The notes: generated by a model from the letters alone, not told the origin. Shown: positions 1-10,844, counted from the stretch's first letter. The stretch: 20,630 bases of DNA from Collodictyon triciliatum (GCA_043381765.1 JBHJMP010001223.1:1-20630), one strand, 5' to 3'. Translations and numbers: made by a program.

Positions 1-165
1 TTCTTGTTTCTTCTTGTTTCTTCTTGTTTCTTCTTGTTTCTTCTTGTTTCTTCTTGTTTCTTCTTGTTTCTTCTTGTTTCTTCTTGTTTCTTCTTTTCTT
101 CTATTCTTCTTTTCTTCTATTCTTCTTTTCTTCTTTTCTTCTTTTCTTCTTTTCTCCTTTCTCAT
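1..165. repeat. Pyrimidine-rich 10-bp tandem repeat
   Basis: About nine perfect copies of TTCTTGTTTC run from 1 to 90, then degenerate into TTCTTTTCTTC and TTCTATTC variants up to about 165. The array is cut by the window edge, so its full length is unknown. The Phe/Leu/Ser-rich reading frames across it follow from the repeat and are not genes. Confidence 0.93.
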
Positions 166-671
166 TACATGATTCATTTGTGTGTGCTAGTTGCCATGTG
201 ATTGGAAAAGGTTTGAAGCAAGGCTATGGTTGTTGTGGCTCGCTCTGTCTTTGCACTCGCACTCTACGGTTCTTCAGCTCCCACGGAACTATGGGGATTG
301 TGAGAGGCGGCCTTGTGTCCTGTCGAATCACTGTGTCTTGCCCACACACCAAATAAAACGTCAGTCGAGCAAACTCATGCAGAAGTGGCACCTGACTTGA
401 GTTGGAAGGCACAGTTGAATATTCTATGAATTCAACCAAAATTACTTTGATGGAATCATTTGATTTACATAATTTCTTTGTATGTTTATTCTTTATGAAT
501 GTTCTAGGTTTCATGATATGGGTTGTTATTGTTGACCTTCCAAGAGACTCCAAGTTCAGATATCAAAATAATATATAGAAATCTTATTATTCCAAGGTTT
601 TTTATATTACAATAATTTAAAAGCATATAATGATGGCTAATTTAATATTTACATATATATTCCGCATTTAG
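166..671 (+). other. Unresolved 5' region upstream of Sec3, possibly holding its first exons
   Basis: No certain gene is visible. The stretch 224-420 is GC-richer than its surroundings, as exons are in this genome. Two plus-strand frames read plausibly: one from ATG 290 (MGIVRGGLVSCRI...), and one from about 304 to 425 ending ...DLSWKAQLNIL. Either could supply the missing N-terminal strands of the Sec3 PH-like domain. I could not join either to the exon at 672 with confident splice sites. The rest, about 430-670, is AT-rich and intron-like. Confidence 0.35.
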
Positions 672-3600
672 TTTTCGTCTGGGGGTGTGATCTGCTCTTG
701 TTTCGTGTGCTGGGTCGAAGATCACAAAGCACTCTCGTGTGTCGGGGTGGGCAGGTAGTTTGATGAGATCGACTCTCGGCTTGCTGTTGAATTCATACAA
801 TAGTTACAGGCCATGAAGCTCGCAAGCAAACAGAAGGATCTTCTTCACTGGGGGCACAACCTCTTCAAAGGTCGGTTGCTCCCTTTATCTGTACCTGGCA
901 TGAAACAATCGCCGTTGCCTACTTTGACCATTCAGTCCCTGAAACCCGAAGGACCGCCACTTCTTCCCTTCCGCTCAGGCTCTCTATTCATGCATGAACA
1001 ACAATGTATCATAGGAATTCCTACAGCATTCTCGCATCAGTCGACGACACCAAATGGCCGGCTTCACTCAAACTTTGTTCATGCAAATACAAACTCTCCA
1101 AGTATGCGAATATCTTGTGATGTCATCTTTTCAGTTTGTGTCGTTAATTCGTGCAATATAATATAAAGAAATGTTGGGAAAATATTAATGTTCAACATTT
1201 AAGTTAGTTTTTTACTTTTTCATTTATTTATTTATTTATTTATTTATATATTTATTTCAGTAAAACCTGATCTTATTGAACTGGTGTAGGTACTGTACTT
1301 GGAGAGAAGCAAAGAGATTTACTTACCCCCTCAGAAGAAAGAGATCTCGAGGAAATCATCCGGTATGTCCTGATTAAAATCACGATAAAGATTTAACAGG
1401 AAGACTTAAAAAAAAAAAAGAACGGAAGAAAATGCAATCATAATTCCAGGAATTTGAATGCACTATTTTCTTTTCTCTTTGAAAACAAAGAGGCTATTAT
1501 CATATTTTGAACTTCAAGTTTATGATTTTTAGTGCCTAAAGAAATTAATTATGAATATGCAGCGACTCTTCGAACCTTGAAAACATAGACATACTTGTGA
1601 CAGGTCTTAACGAGCAAATCACCGAGCTTGAAGATGTAAAAAAAAAAAAAAATACCAGAAAATTGAATGTTTTGTAGCCTCTTTTCGATGCGATATCATG
1701 CACCTTCACTGTATCATGTAATTGCTACAGGAAAACATGCAAGGCATTTTGCGTGCAAACGAGCAAGTATCAAAGATTGTCTCTGCATTGGAAAACTGCA
1801 TGAGCCAACTAAATCGCCTGGAGGGTTGGATTGGGGAGAATTATCAAGACCTCGAAGTAAACCAAATAATGTTTATCAAAAAAAATCATACTTAAAATCA
1901 CTTTGAATTGATCAAGATTAATTATGTATCAGTATTTCAACATTTAAAAAAATCCGCCTTTAGAATCATGGTAGATGTAAATAAATATATAAATAAATAA
2001 TAATCAGCGCATGAAGATCGATTTGAACAGCATCGAAGGGACTAATAGCAAAGTGCAAATAAGATCGACCAACCAACGGTTATTGCAAAAAGAGCTTAGT
2101 TTATTGGAGGTATGAATATCCATAATGTGGTGTAATTTATACAAGAAAAATATCAAAATTAGTGACTTTCTTATCCCTCCCAAATATATATATATATTCC
2201 TTATAATGGTGTCTCGATATAAAGAGCAATATATCTTACTCTGATGACCGCTTGGACTTTGACGTAATTGATTATCAAGACGAGAAAGAAGCAGAGCGGA
2301 CATTGTCAGGTAATGAAGGCAGCAATGATCTGGTGTACACAAACTCTGCTTTCTATCTAATTATATTTTTTTATGAATATAATTCTCTGCCTCTAGCTGT
2401 TCGTGACTTGATGCAATTACGTGAGAGGATTAACACGGGAGAAGTTTCGGAGATGCAAACCATTCAGTTCATACTCTATTTAATGAATCATTTTATTATT
2501 TTAGATATAAACGCGCTTTTCGTATTAAAAAGGACATTTATGTGTAAATATGATGAGATAATGATATCGTTTAATTTTATATACCTAGAATAAAAAGATA
2601 TCAGATAGCTAAAATACTCTGCTTTTTCCCGTCTTTAGGAAGATTTTATCCCAACTCACTCAACAGCAGCATGCATTTGTTAAAAGTTTTTCGCATCATG
2701 TAGAGACCAGGCTCGAAGATTTGGTTCTTTTTCCCCAAGAAAATTAAATGACGCGCTCAAATAATAAAAAAAAATATTTTAGTTACCACGTTTTTGTAAA
2801 GAAACCTATCTAAAATGAAACAAATACATCGATATGTTTGCACAAAATATCATGAATCATCCTCTTCGTAAAGTTGCGTCTTTTTTTCCAAATTAAGTTC
2901 TAATTCATAATAATCCCTAAATCAGGCTGGTTCAGCCATCGAGAGTCGGCGCAAACAAACAAAGAAGGGTGATTTGCAGCTCAGAGGTAGAGTAAAATTA
3001 ATCTAATTCATAGAGTATCCTTTTCTGTTTTTATTTACACGGGTCCTTTCTAAATAGCTATATGTAGCCTCATTTAATTGGCTTATTAATCAACAAGGAT
3101 ATTAAAATCGAAATTTTCACGCTTATGAACTTCAGGTTATCAAGGAGTACGGGAGGGACTTTTAAAGTATGTAGATTTAATGGAATGCCTCCGCGTTATA
3201 GATCTAGAGGAACACAACAAATTCATGGAGGTATTTTTTAATTATTATTTTACTGGGATGGTTTGGCTGAATGTAACGGCATTGTGTCCTCCTGTATTCA
3301 GGACTACAAAAGCACGATGAAAACGGTATATAAGAAAGCATTTTCTCACTTCTTTGGTGAACTGAGGCAGTATTCATTCAAGGTATACATCATTCGTACA
3401 TATTTGGTGAATTTTAATTATATAAATGTATTACTACGTGTACGTCCTATCTATGAAAAGTAAAATAAAAGGTATAAATACATAAATATAGGACTTCAAA
3501 AAACACTTTAGTAAGTACGAAGAACCCATTCCACTTTCCTTGGTTCAGTCTTATTACAGGAGATAGTCATTCATATGAATGTATCACACTACCTTGTTAA

Positions 3601-6600
3601 CTAAAGAAGCTCCTGAATAAACTCAAATAAAGGACTTCTCCCTCTTGGGGATAAGCTGGAACACAAAGAGCCAAAAACCAAGAAAATGGCAGGTGCCAAA
3701 GGAGACTCGTCTAGTCTAACAACATCAAACCTATCAGACACGTAAACAAGCAAACAAACAAACAAACAAACAAACAAACAAACAAACAAACAAACAAACA
3801 AACAAACAAACAAACAAACAAACAAACAAACACTTTTTCATCGAATATATATATATATTCCCCTTCATTATACCCCAGCATCTCATACCTTATTGGATCA
3901 CTCTTTTGCATTTTCATTTGCTATTATTTTACTTCAAACATCCTTCATGGCTCACAGCATTTCATTTTTAACTACCGATATGACTTACTAGAAATCATAT
4001 TGCAAGATGTTCTTATCAGTATTAATGGTAGTAATGTTTAGGGAGAGTGAAATATCATTCTTTATTGAGGAAGATACTATAGGTGCTGATTACTTGTTAA
4101 CAAAACGTTTTTAGGTCGCTTTCGTTTTCTGGTGATTTCTTTATGCTCTCAAACTAAAATTTGAATCCTTTAGAGTCTGGGACACCCACATCAACAGAGA
4201 TTAGGAATGAACCTAATTCGCCTAGAGGCGATAAGGGAGGGCTTAATGATAACTTTGCAAAGACAAAAAAGGGAGAAATGCTAAAAGGAAGCAGAGTTAG
4301 TACACTAATAATATCCCTTACCAAATAAATTTGACCACTATTCAGCCATTTCTCGCACCTTTGAAGATTGACCATCATACCAGGCCTTTCAGTATGCCTT
4401 GTCATTTATACTTTCTGTGATAAAAGCGGAAACAGAGTTTGTCTGGGATTTCTTTGGATTCAAAGCAAACGAAACAGATTCACGCTATTCCATGTAACTT
4501 AAAATTGTGGTTTATTCTCACTGTTCTATGAATTTAAATTTTGCACCTTTTTTGAAAAAAAATACTGCAAATTTTATCTTAACCAATCGATTCCTTGTTA
4601 AAGTCGCTTTGCATTCATCTAGATCAGTTCTCAACTGCAAACATATGTGCGCTGTGATTTTTGAAACCTTAACTGATGAATTAAAAAGCTTTGGGGATTG
4701 GCTGGACAAACACGATCCCTTGTAAATTAACTTAATATATCGTGATGTATTCCTCACAAAGAATATGCACTACATAAATACATTGTAATCAACTATGCCA
4801 TTCAACTAAAAAAGAGCATAACCCTTCAGAAACAATATATCTATTATTTTGGCAATAGAGGAGACAAAGGAAAAACTTAAGGTATCGCATTAGTCAGTTG
4901 AGCCTATTGCTGAACCATTTATTTGCTAATTTATTCGCCTAACATAATTTAACAAAAACTAGGAATCAAATTATTTTATTGTTGACAACTTGGATGACCT
5001 TCTAGAAACACATGAGAAAAAACTCCAGAAATTCATCGTAATTTTCGATTTTTTTTGAAACATTCCTAAAGTGCATTTTATTGTAACACCAAATATTTTT
5101 AGAAAGAACAAATTGATTCAATTCAAGAATGCAAAATCGGGGCCAAAAGATGCGGCATTGTCCCTTGCTTCTTTAAGATGCCCGTATACCATTTTCATTG
5201 TTTTTATAAAACCATTTAATATTTACACATGTTGAATTAACCAATTATTACTTGATACCTACCTTTTTTGAAAAAAATTCCGAATAAAGCATTTTGTGAG
5301 CGCTGTGGAATCAATGACAAACGGTATGAGTAGACCAAAGATTGACCAAATGTACAGTGGTATTGTGCGGACCATGTTTGATTGGATGATAACCATGGCC
5401 CAACAGACACCCAAGTACACTCAAATGGCGATCATGGGTAGGTGTTTTGCTCTTCATCACAAAGCTGTATCTCTGGCAATCATATTCTTAATCATTCACG
5501 TATGACCAGTATATCATCTCACCCCTAAACAATACAGAAAATATGCACTTCTTTTACACTTCATTAGCGGAAGTAAATGTAAAACCACTTCAAGAGTACA
5601 TCGAGAAGGTTTAAATACTCACTATTTCTCGTACTTACCATTCATCTCCCTTATTTTCCCATATATTAATCTAATACGGATTAACACATTACGAAGGCCA
5701 AGACTCTTTACGGAGAAAATCTACGAGGCTATTTGTCGTGGCATGTGGAGAAGCAGTTCCCCAAATTTGTCGTAATAACATTTTCAATGATAAAAGTGCG
5801 GTACCACAAGAGCTGTCCATATATTTACTTTGTGTCGCATTCATGTCATGTACGTACTTTAAGTGTGATATAATACCCATAGAAATTCTTTAATGAGCTT
5901 ATGAGGCTGTTACTCACTGTGTCAGGTATTATTTGCGTTCCAAAACTCCGTCTGTCTATACCCAAATAATCTTAGATATGGATTGATAATTTACATAAAA
6001 AAAAAATCGTTTCAGAGGAAGAAGTTCAATTCGAGTCATCTCACTCAAAAGAGTCTGCCAAAAAGATGATTAGAAACTCCGACCAAAGTGTATGGCTCGT
6101 ACTGTTCTATGAACAATAGTAGTGGCAATAATGGCAACATTGATGCTAATATTATGAATATTTATGGTCATTCTTTGGCATTTATACTTCCTGACCCCTT
6201 TGTTGACTTGTGTAGTTTGACAAAAGCATTATTAAAATGTACAAACGGATGCGAAAGCACTTGGGGTCAGAAAATGAGCTTCTTTTTTACACATGGGGAC
6301 TCTTAGTGGTAACTACATCATCTTACTCATTTCTCTGGCAAATCATATTCGATATGTATGTTGCCTATTGATTTTTTGTGATTTTTTTTTGTTTTGCTTT
6401 TTAAAAATTACAGGAACATTTCGTTGAAAAGTATAAAGATTACGATGGGATGATTAAGCGCTGTTACAAAGGAATGTCCCTTCTTCCTGTAACTTATCTT
6501 CACTTCTTTTTGCTCTACCTTTCATTTTGTATTCTTTATTTTTTGCTATACGTTTGCTTTATGCAGTCTTTAATATGATTTTGGCTGTCATTATTCGATC

Positions 6601-6947
6601 TTAAGTTTAATTGACTTGTTAAATACTGTGATTGAACATCGAAGCAATCCGAGACCATTCGAGACCGCATCGAAGCTATCATTCTCGGCTATCAAGCAAG
6701 ACACAAAGATGGTAACTGAATCACAGCGAAGAGTCGCATACCCTTAACCTGAAGAAAAAGAAAAAATTTGTGGGCGTCTCATTTGTCTTTTTTTATTCTT
6801 TTTATTTATTTAAACATTCCGCGAACTACCAAATAACTTCCCCGTTTTCATTCGCTTACTGCAGGGGCGTACGATTCTCCCTCGGAAACAGCAAGCACAT
6901 TTTCGGTGGCAAGGTCATCTGTTCGGGCCTTTGGTTCGAGGAGATAA
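672..6947 (+). CDS. EXOC1: Exocyst complex component Sec3 (EXOC1), ~29 exons, 5' end unresolved
   Basis: Sec3 is a subunit of the octameric exocyst that tethers secretory vesicles to the plasma membrane. Exons I can join in phase: 672-754, 810-1101, 1290-1362, 1563-1635, 1731-1856, 2008-2109, 2225-2309, 2397-2466, 2639-2723, 2926-2986, 3136-3230, 3302-3382, 3492-3510, about 3633-3741 (weak), 4174-4295 (weak join), 4384-4493, 4623-4721, 4830-4881, 4963-5037, 5103-5183, 5290-5437, 5538-5608, 5697-5771, 5883-5925, 6016-6089, 6216-6308, 6414-6488, 6645-6711, 6865-6947. The product is about 840 aa; animal Sec3 is about 890. The first exons (DLLLFRVLG, LASKQKDLLHW) fit the end of the N-terminal PH-like phosphoinositide-binding domain. 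Coiled-coil exons follow (NEQVSKIVSALEN; LNSIEGTNSKVQ), then a hydrophilic linker, then the C-terminal helical rod. Rod landmarks in family order: GLLKYVDLMECLRVID, ETEFVWDFFGF, IFETLTDELKSFGDWLDKHD, RCGIVPCFFKMP, ENMHFFYTSL, MYKRMRKHLGSENELL and DYDGMIKRCYKGM. Residues this regular across more than 20 exons leave little doubt about the family. The alternative start is ATG 813, but the preceding exon makes it likely internal. If the last intron is retained, translation stops at TGA 6717-6719 after KDGN. Confidence 0.9.
1221..1258. repeat. ATTT microsatellite in a Sec3 intron
   Basis: Six or more ATTT copies, with one ATATATTT interruption, lie in the intron between the exons ending at 1101 and starting at 1290. 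It is ordinary simple-sequence DNA and is followed by a CAG that I did not use as an acceptor. Confidence 0.85.
3744..3832. repeat. CAAA microsatellite in a Sec3 intron
   Basis: About 21 copies of CAAA (GTTT on the minus strand) begin immediately after a putative donor, GTAAAC at 3742. The repeat therefore occupies the 5' part of the intron that interrupts the hydrophilic linker of Sec3. The Cys-Leu-Phe-Val reading frames on the minus strand are repeat artefacts. Slippage here would be tolerated because the tract is intronic. Confidence 0.92.
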
Positions 6948-7359
6948 AATAATTACCATCAACTACACGATGTGCATTTGATTCCCATCACTTTTTTTTT
7001 TTTTTTGTTACTTTTACTTCTTATTTATATATACATATATTTACTTTTTTGTTTCTAAATTCATTTGTCTGTTTTTATCTACTCGGCTCTCTTCATGCTT
7101 CAAAACTGGTTTTCTTGCCTGTGCCAGCATCCCAAAAAGTGTTGGTTTGCTCAACGCCCCCAAAGCCGTCTGGTTATTAAATATTCCAGATTAAGTATGT
7201 AAACTGGCAATAATCCGGCATTAAAATTACGGTACATATTATGTAATAAATATTGTGCGGTGTGTTTTTGGGAGACGAGAGCGAGGCCACAAATCGCATG
7301 CGCCCCAAAAGAAAGAAAGAGAAGAACAATCTCACACCGCAGCACAAAGCGAAAACAGG
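6948..7359. other. Intergenic spacer between Sec3 and ZNHIT3-like genes
   Basis: About 410 bp between the Sec3 stop and the next ATG on the same strand. It contains a T-tract near 6992-7006, AT-rich sequence, and from about 7250 a GC-richer purine-rich stretch that is probably the 5' leader of the zf-HIT gene. Reading frames starting at 7253, 7255 and 7260 run across this leader, but I see no support for coding there. No recognisable RNA gene. Confidence 0.6.
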
Positions 7360-8531
7360 ATGGCCCAGGCAAAGCCGACAAGAAGCTGTGGGGTCTGCAT
7401 CGACCAGCCTTCCAAGTACAAATGCCCGACCTGCGCAACTCCATAGTATGCCATTTTGTTTTTGGAATGGAACCCCTGTGTTTTTACAGTTTTGTAGCCA
7501 ATCGCTTTGTATATCAGACGAAGGTATTTTTTAAGCGAGTGAATAGGCTGACGGATGCGATTTTATGTGCGAGTTGAGGTTTATGGCCGACTCTTCTAAC
7601 TTTTTTTTTTTTTTTTTGTGTGTGTGTCTGTGTGTCTGTGCGTCCTGGGAATCTGGTGTAGCTGTTCTGTGATTTGTTTCAAAAGGCACAAAGGTAAGAA
7701 CTATGGCATTCTATAGTTTTTGTATTATTTATTAAGGTATTTTTCTTCCTTTTTTAAAATAAATATAATAGCAGATAATTGATGCGATATTATGTTTCAA
7801 TTTTTTACACTCTTTATATTCTCGAAATAATCACCAGAGATACCCTGTCGGCAGCAAACGAATGAGTCACAGAAGGAAAGAACGAAGCCTATCGGTAACT
7901 ATACCCAGTGATGTGCTGTTCAATGTGTTACTTTTATCGCAAGACAAAAGTGTGAACATCCAATCATCTAAACTATCTTCTAGCTTTATTTATTTTTTTT
8001 TTTTTACACATGAATCATCCCTCATCTTTACAGTCTCTTTATCTTATGAAGATTAACATCAAGTATCAATTTTGACTATATAGAGATAGATCCTGCCACA
8101 AAAGAAGAACAGCAGGAAGAAGATCCATCAAAGCTGAGCCATTTGCAGTTGGATGCCATTCGTAAGGATTATATTACAAGGCTTACCATTACATCCTACT
8201 GCTTTCCTAAAGGATGCAAATCAATAAGAGGCTCTCTTTAAAACAAAAACTGATTCTCAGTGCTAATTTGATTGGTTCTTTAAAAAAAAAAAAAAAAAGA
8301 ACCTTCTTGTTTTACTATATAAAAATAATCGTCCCTTTTTTAGTTCGTAGCCCACTGATAAAGGAACTCCTCAAAAACAAGGATTTAAAAAGACTATTGA
8401 AGGATATTGACGAATCCAGTGACAGAGAGAAGCGAGCTCGCTCGGCCATGGGGCGTAAAGACTTCCTCGAATTCTCTGATTTAGTCTCTCAGATTGTAAC
8501 AGATACTGCGAATCCAGTCCCTGATGCGTGA
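7360..8531 (+). CDS. ZNHIT3: Zinc finger HIT domain protein, ZNHIT3/Hit1-like, 5 exons
   Basis: Exons 7360-7445, 7662-7693, 7838-7894, 8084-8161 and 8344-8531 join without phase conflict into a complete 146-aa protein; human ZNHIT3 is about 155 aa. The N-terminus is a full zf-HIT module: C10-x2-C13, C22-x2-C25, C30-x3-C34, H38 and C43, with the typical reading CPTCATPYCSVICFKRHKE. An acidic linker of about 45 residues (Glu/Gln/Lys-rich) leads to a C-terminal helical region with LSHLQLDAILRSPLIKELL and LKRLLKDIDES, then FLEFSDLVSQIV. That order matches the ZNHIT3/Hit1 C-terminus, which in known members binds NUFIP1/Rsa1 during box C/D snoRNP assembly. This role is inferred from the family. The start is chosen because the Met lies nine codons before the first zinc ligand, and no extended upstream homology is visible. 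Other zf-HIT proteins such as ZNHIT1 or ZNHIT6 are unlikely because of the small size and this C-terminal helix pair. Confidence 0.92.
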
Positions 8532-8594
8532 TATAATTACGGCAATATCCTCCATGTAGAACATATGACGCTATAATCGACTGCTGTTTGCTGG

Positions 8595-8600
8595 AATAAA
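8595..8600 (+). promoter_or_regulatory. Possible polyadenylation signal AATAAA
   Basis: An exact AATAAA lies 64 bp after the stop of the zf-HIT gene and just before the TTTTG array. Position and sense fit a poly(A) signal for that gene, but in AT-rich DNA the hexamer is common by chance. Confidence 0.35.
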
Positions 8601-8616
8601 TTCCCCAGTTTTATTG

Positions 8617-8717
8617 TTGTTTTGTTTTGTTTTGTTTTGTTTTGTTTTGTTTTGTTTTGTTTTGTTTTGTTTTGTTTTGTTTTGTTTTGTTTTGTTTTGT
8701 TTTGTTTTGTTTTGTTT
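8617..8717. repeat. TTTTG pentanucleotide array, ~20 copies
   Basis: Near-perfect TTTTG repeats lie in the 3' space between two convergent genes (zf-HIT on plus, acyltransferase on minus). All frames through it are open on both strands (Phe-Cys-Leu type on plus, Asn-Lys-Thr-Lys-Gln type on minus), which makes artefactual reading frames. The copies show almost no decay, so the array is probably young or still slipping. Confidence 0.95.
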
Positions 8718-9161
8718 CTGTTGGGAAAGAAAGGGAGAAGAAAATACAAAAGGACTAACACCAATTTGTTCTGAAGTTTGTGGTAATCTCACCGAGCGAT
8801 ATAATCGCCCGCATATTTTGTTCTCGCCCTGGATACAGTTATTTGTATCTACTCCCATATACCTACTCAAACAATAAAGAAATCTAGAAGAAGAAAAAAG
8901 GATTTACGAATATGTAGGTGTGATGATGCTCTGGTTGGAAGGAAACTAATTAATCAATTTAGGTTTTCGTTTACGACTTTACAATAACCCACATTTTACC
9001 AAACAAATATCTAGCCATAATTAAGGGTTTTACGGTTTTGTCTTGGCAGTAATCATAGCACAAGAAAATCATAAATATATCCCCTATTGATGAAGTTCAT
9101 ACATACAAAGTAGTTTGCGAAACAAGTTTGCCTTGGATAAAGTAGATATTATAAAACAGTC
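8718..9161. other. Convergent intergenic region
   Basis: About 440 bp of AT-rich sequence between the TTTTG array and the end of the minus-strand acyltransferase gene. It should contain the 3' untranslated ends of both neighbours. An AATAAA on the plus strand near 8873 could also serve the zf-HIT gene. No coding or RNA gene seen. Confidence 0.55.
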
Positions 9162-10844
9162 TCAATGCAAAGGGGGGAGAGAAGGGAGTGCAGGAACTTT
9201 TGTATCGGCGAATGCTGTCTGATTAACTTTGGTTTGACTATCCCTTGGGAGAGATTCCTTTGCATTTGGTGATTGTGTAAATGCTGCCTTCGACCGGCTC
9301 GGTGGTGTTCTTGGAGATGCTTTGGGGTATAGTCCTGTTTTCCTAGAGAAAGGTGTAGGTATGTTCAATTGGAACGGTGTTTTCTTGTGAGAGCTGCTGT
9401 TTGTGATTGGCTTATATCCATGCGGCGACTGATTAGGTTCTACGGCTTTTGTCTGCTGGCTTTGTGGATGCATCTGTATTTGCTTCACTGCAACTGAGTG
9501 CGTATGCGTCAAATCAGGTCTTGCTGAAAACACCGACGAGTCTCCTGTATCGTTCGATTCTGATAAAAAAGGTGGCTCAGCAACGTCCTGTGTGAAATGA
9601 GTAGAAGAGACGTCAACCCTGCGAACAGACTTGGGTGCAGCATTATGGGAAGAGGGCTTCTCATCTGGTAACGTCGGGCGGTGGACGAGATCCGCAGCTC
9701 GGGTATGACCCAGCATGATGCTCAAAGCATCCCACAGATTACGAGCCAACCGAGCGCGGTATGATTCGGGCGATGTTTCATCCTGTTCTGTGTCCTTCAG
9801 CTTTTCCTCGTCGATGGGGATAACAGGCGCACATTGAATCACAACAGAGCCTGTTCGAGGGTACAGACAGTTCTTTGGGCACAAGCGAAAGGCCCCGTGT
9901 ATTGCAACGGGGAGTATTGGAATGCGGGCATCACAGGCCAGATGAAAGGCGCCTTTCTTAAAGGTTGCAAGGCGGCCGTTTTTTGAGCGAGTACCTTCTG
10001 GGCTGATGGCTATGGACCGCTGGCTTTGCTTGATATCTGCGGCTGCCTTTTTCAAGGAGCGGATGGCAACGGCCCTCTTGGACCGATTCACAAAAACGAC
10101 GCCGTAGACGAAAAACAAAGCGTTTACAAAGGGATAATACATGGTCTCGGCCTTTGCTACGAAAGAGACCGAGACTGGGCTATAGGCCGCAACAAAGACC
10201 CCGTCGAGTGCAGAGGTGTGGTTGAAGGCCACCAGGAAAGCACGGCGCGACTCTGCATCTCTCGCAGGCTGAGGCCACTCGCCTTTCACATAGACGCGGA
10301 TGCCAAGCGTGAATATCAGCCAGCGCAGGCAGGACCGATGGAAGTGATACAAGGGCAGCTTTTCCCAGCAACAGAGGCCCTTTCTGTGCACAAGGATCTC
10401 AAGAACACGAAGCGGGCACAGAAGGAGCGAGACAACAAAGTACACAGCAACAGACGGGGCAAAGACAAAGGCCCGCAATAGAAGATGCAGAAGGCTGCCG
10501 AGTGCAGAGGGCGAGTCCACCGCGGCATCGGGATCCTCGTCGGCCTCGTGGTCGGCCCACACATCCGCACTCAGTGGCTCGGGGGCAGCCTTCCCAGGTT
10601 GGTATGACTCGGCGGGCTGGGCTGCAGGCGGTCGAGTCCGCTGCTGGGCCGGGCTGGGTGGTGATCGATAGAGCGCCTGCTCTGTGGGTTGGCCCAGAAG
10701 AGACGCGCTTTGGAGGGGGCTTTGTGCTGGCGCTTTGCTGTCTCCGGCCTGCAGGTTTTGGTCTGCGCTCTGCGTCTCTGGTGTGACTTTCAAGCGGGGT
10801 GAAGGCGGACGTGGGAAGGACTTGCGGCTTGGCTCTGATGCCAT
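9162..10844 (-). CDS. 1-acyl-sn-glycerol-3-phosphate acyltransferase (PlsC/AGPAT family)
   Basis: The enzyme should acylate lysophosphatidate with acyl-CoA to give phosphatidate, the precursor of phospholipids and triacylglycerol, at the ER or a related membrane. It is one uninterrupted 560-aa frame. Residues 1-110 are Pro/Ser/Gln/Ala-rich and look disordered. Residues about 115-150 are strongly hydrophobic (membrane anchor). The catalytic domain covers about 155-385: motif I NHTSALD (N208, H209, D214), motif II FVNRS (251-255), motif III EGTRS (283-287) followed by FKKGAF (295-300), and motif IV PILPVAIHG (309-317). The H-x4-D pair and EGTR are intact, so activity is likely. Residues 385-560 are a Ser/Thr/Pro/Gln-rich tail with basic patches, without recognisable domain; usual AGPATs are 250-400 aa, so about 280 residues are extra. 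The Met at 10844 starts the longest frame; the next in-frame Met lies past the catalytic H-x4-D motif. The gene is intronless and GC-rich, unlike its neighbours. Substrate choice (lysophosphatidate or another lysophospholipid) cannot be told from sequence. Confidence 0.93.
   Translation of the reverse strand: MASEPSRKSFPRPPSPRLKVTPETQSADQNLQAGDSKAPAQSPLQSASLLGQPTEQALYRSPPSPAQQRTRPPAAQPAESYQPGKAAPEPLSADVWADHEADEDPDAAVDSPSALGSLLHLLLRAFVFAPSVAVYFVVSLLLCPLRVLEILVHRKGLCCWEKLPLYHFHRSCLRWLIFTLGIRVYVKGEWPQPARDAESRRAFLVAFNHTSALDGVFVAAYSPVSVSFVAKAETMYYPFVNALFFVYGVVFVNRSKRAVAIRSLKKAAADIKQSQRSIAISPEGTRSKNGRLATFKKGAFHLACDARIPILPVAIHGAFRLCPKNCLYPRTGSVVIQCAPVIPIDEEKLKDTEQDETSPESYRARLARNLWDALSIMLGHTRAADLVHRPTLPDEKPSSHNAAPKSVRRVDVSSTHFTQDVAEPPFLSESNDTGDSSVFSARPDLTHTHSVAVKQIQMHPQSQQTKAVEPNQSPHGYKPITNSSSHKKTPFQLNIPTPFSRKTGLYPKASPRTPPSRSKAAFTQSPNAKESLPRDSQTKVNQTAFADTKVPALPSLPPLH

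Noticed and set aside
224-553. 109-codon minus-strand frame upstream of Sec3
   Set aside because: No recognisable motif, it crosses AT-rich intron-like DNA, and plus-strand frames there fit the neighbouring gene better.
813-815. ATG 813 as the true Sec3 start
   Set aside because: A preceding exon at 672-754 joins in phase and gives strands expected just before it in the PH-like domain; the ATG is probably internal, but it remains a fallback.
3560-3591. Extra Sec3 exon reading RDSHSYECITLP
   Set aside because: Its donor would leave phase 1, which makes a stop codon with the next plausible exon at 3633; skipping it gives a continuous frame.
3601-3917. Minus-strand frames of Cys-Leu-Phe-Val repeats
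   Set aside because: They are translations of the GTTT/CAAA microsatellite, open in every frame because the unit has no stop; the tract lies in a Sec3 intron.
8537-8877. Lys-Gln-Asn-Lys-Thr and Cys-Phe-Val-Leu-Phe frames on both strands
   Set aside because: Artefacts of the TTTTG pentanucleotide array.
10026-10786. Plus-strand frames inside the acyltransferase gene
   Set aside because: Shadows of the minus-strand gene, which carries intact NHxxxxD and EGTR motifs.
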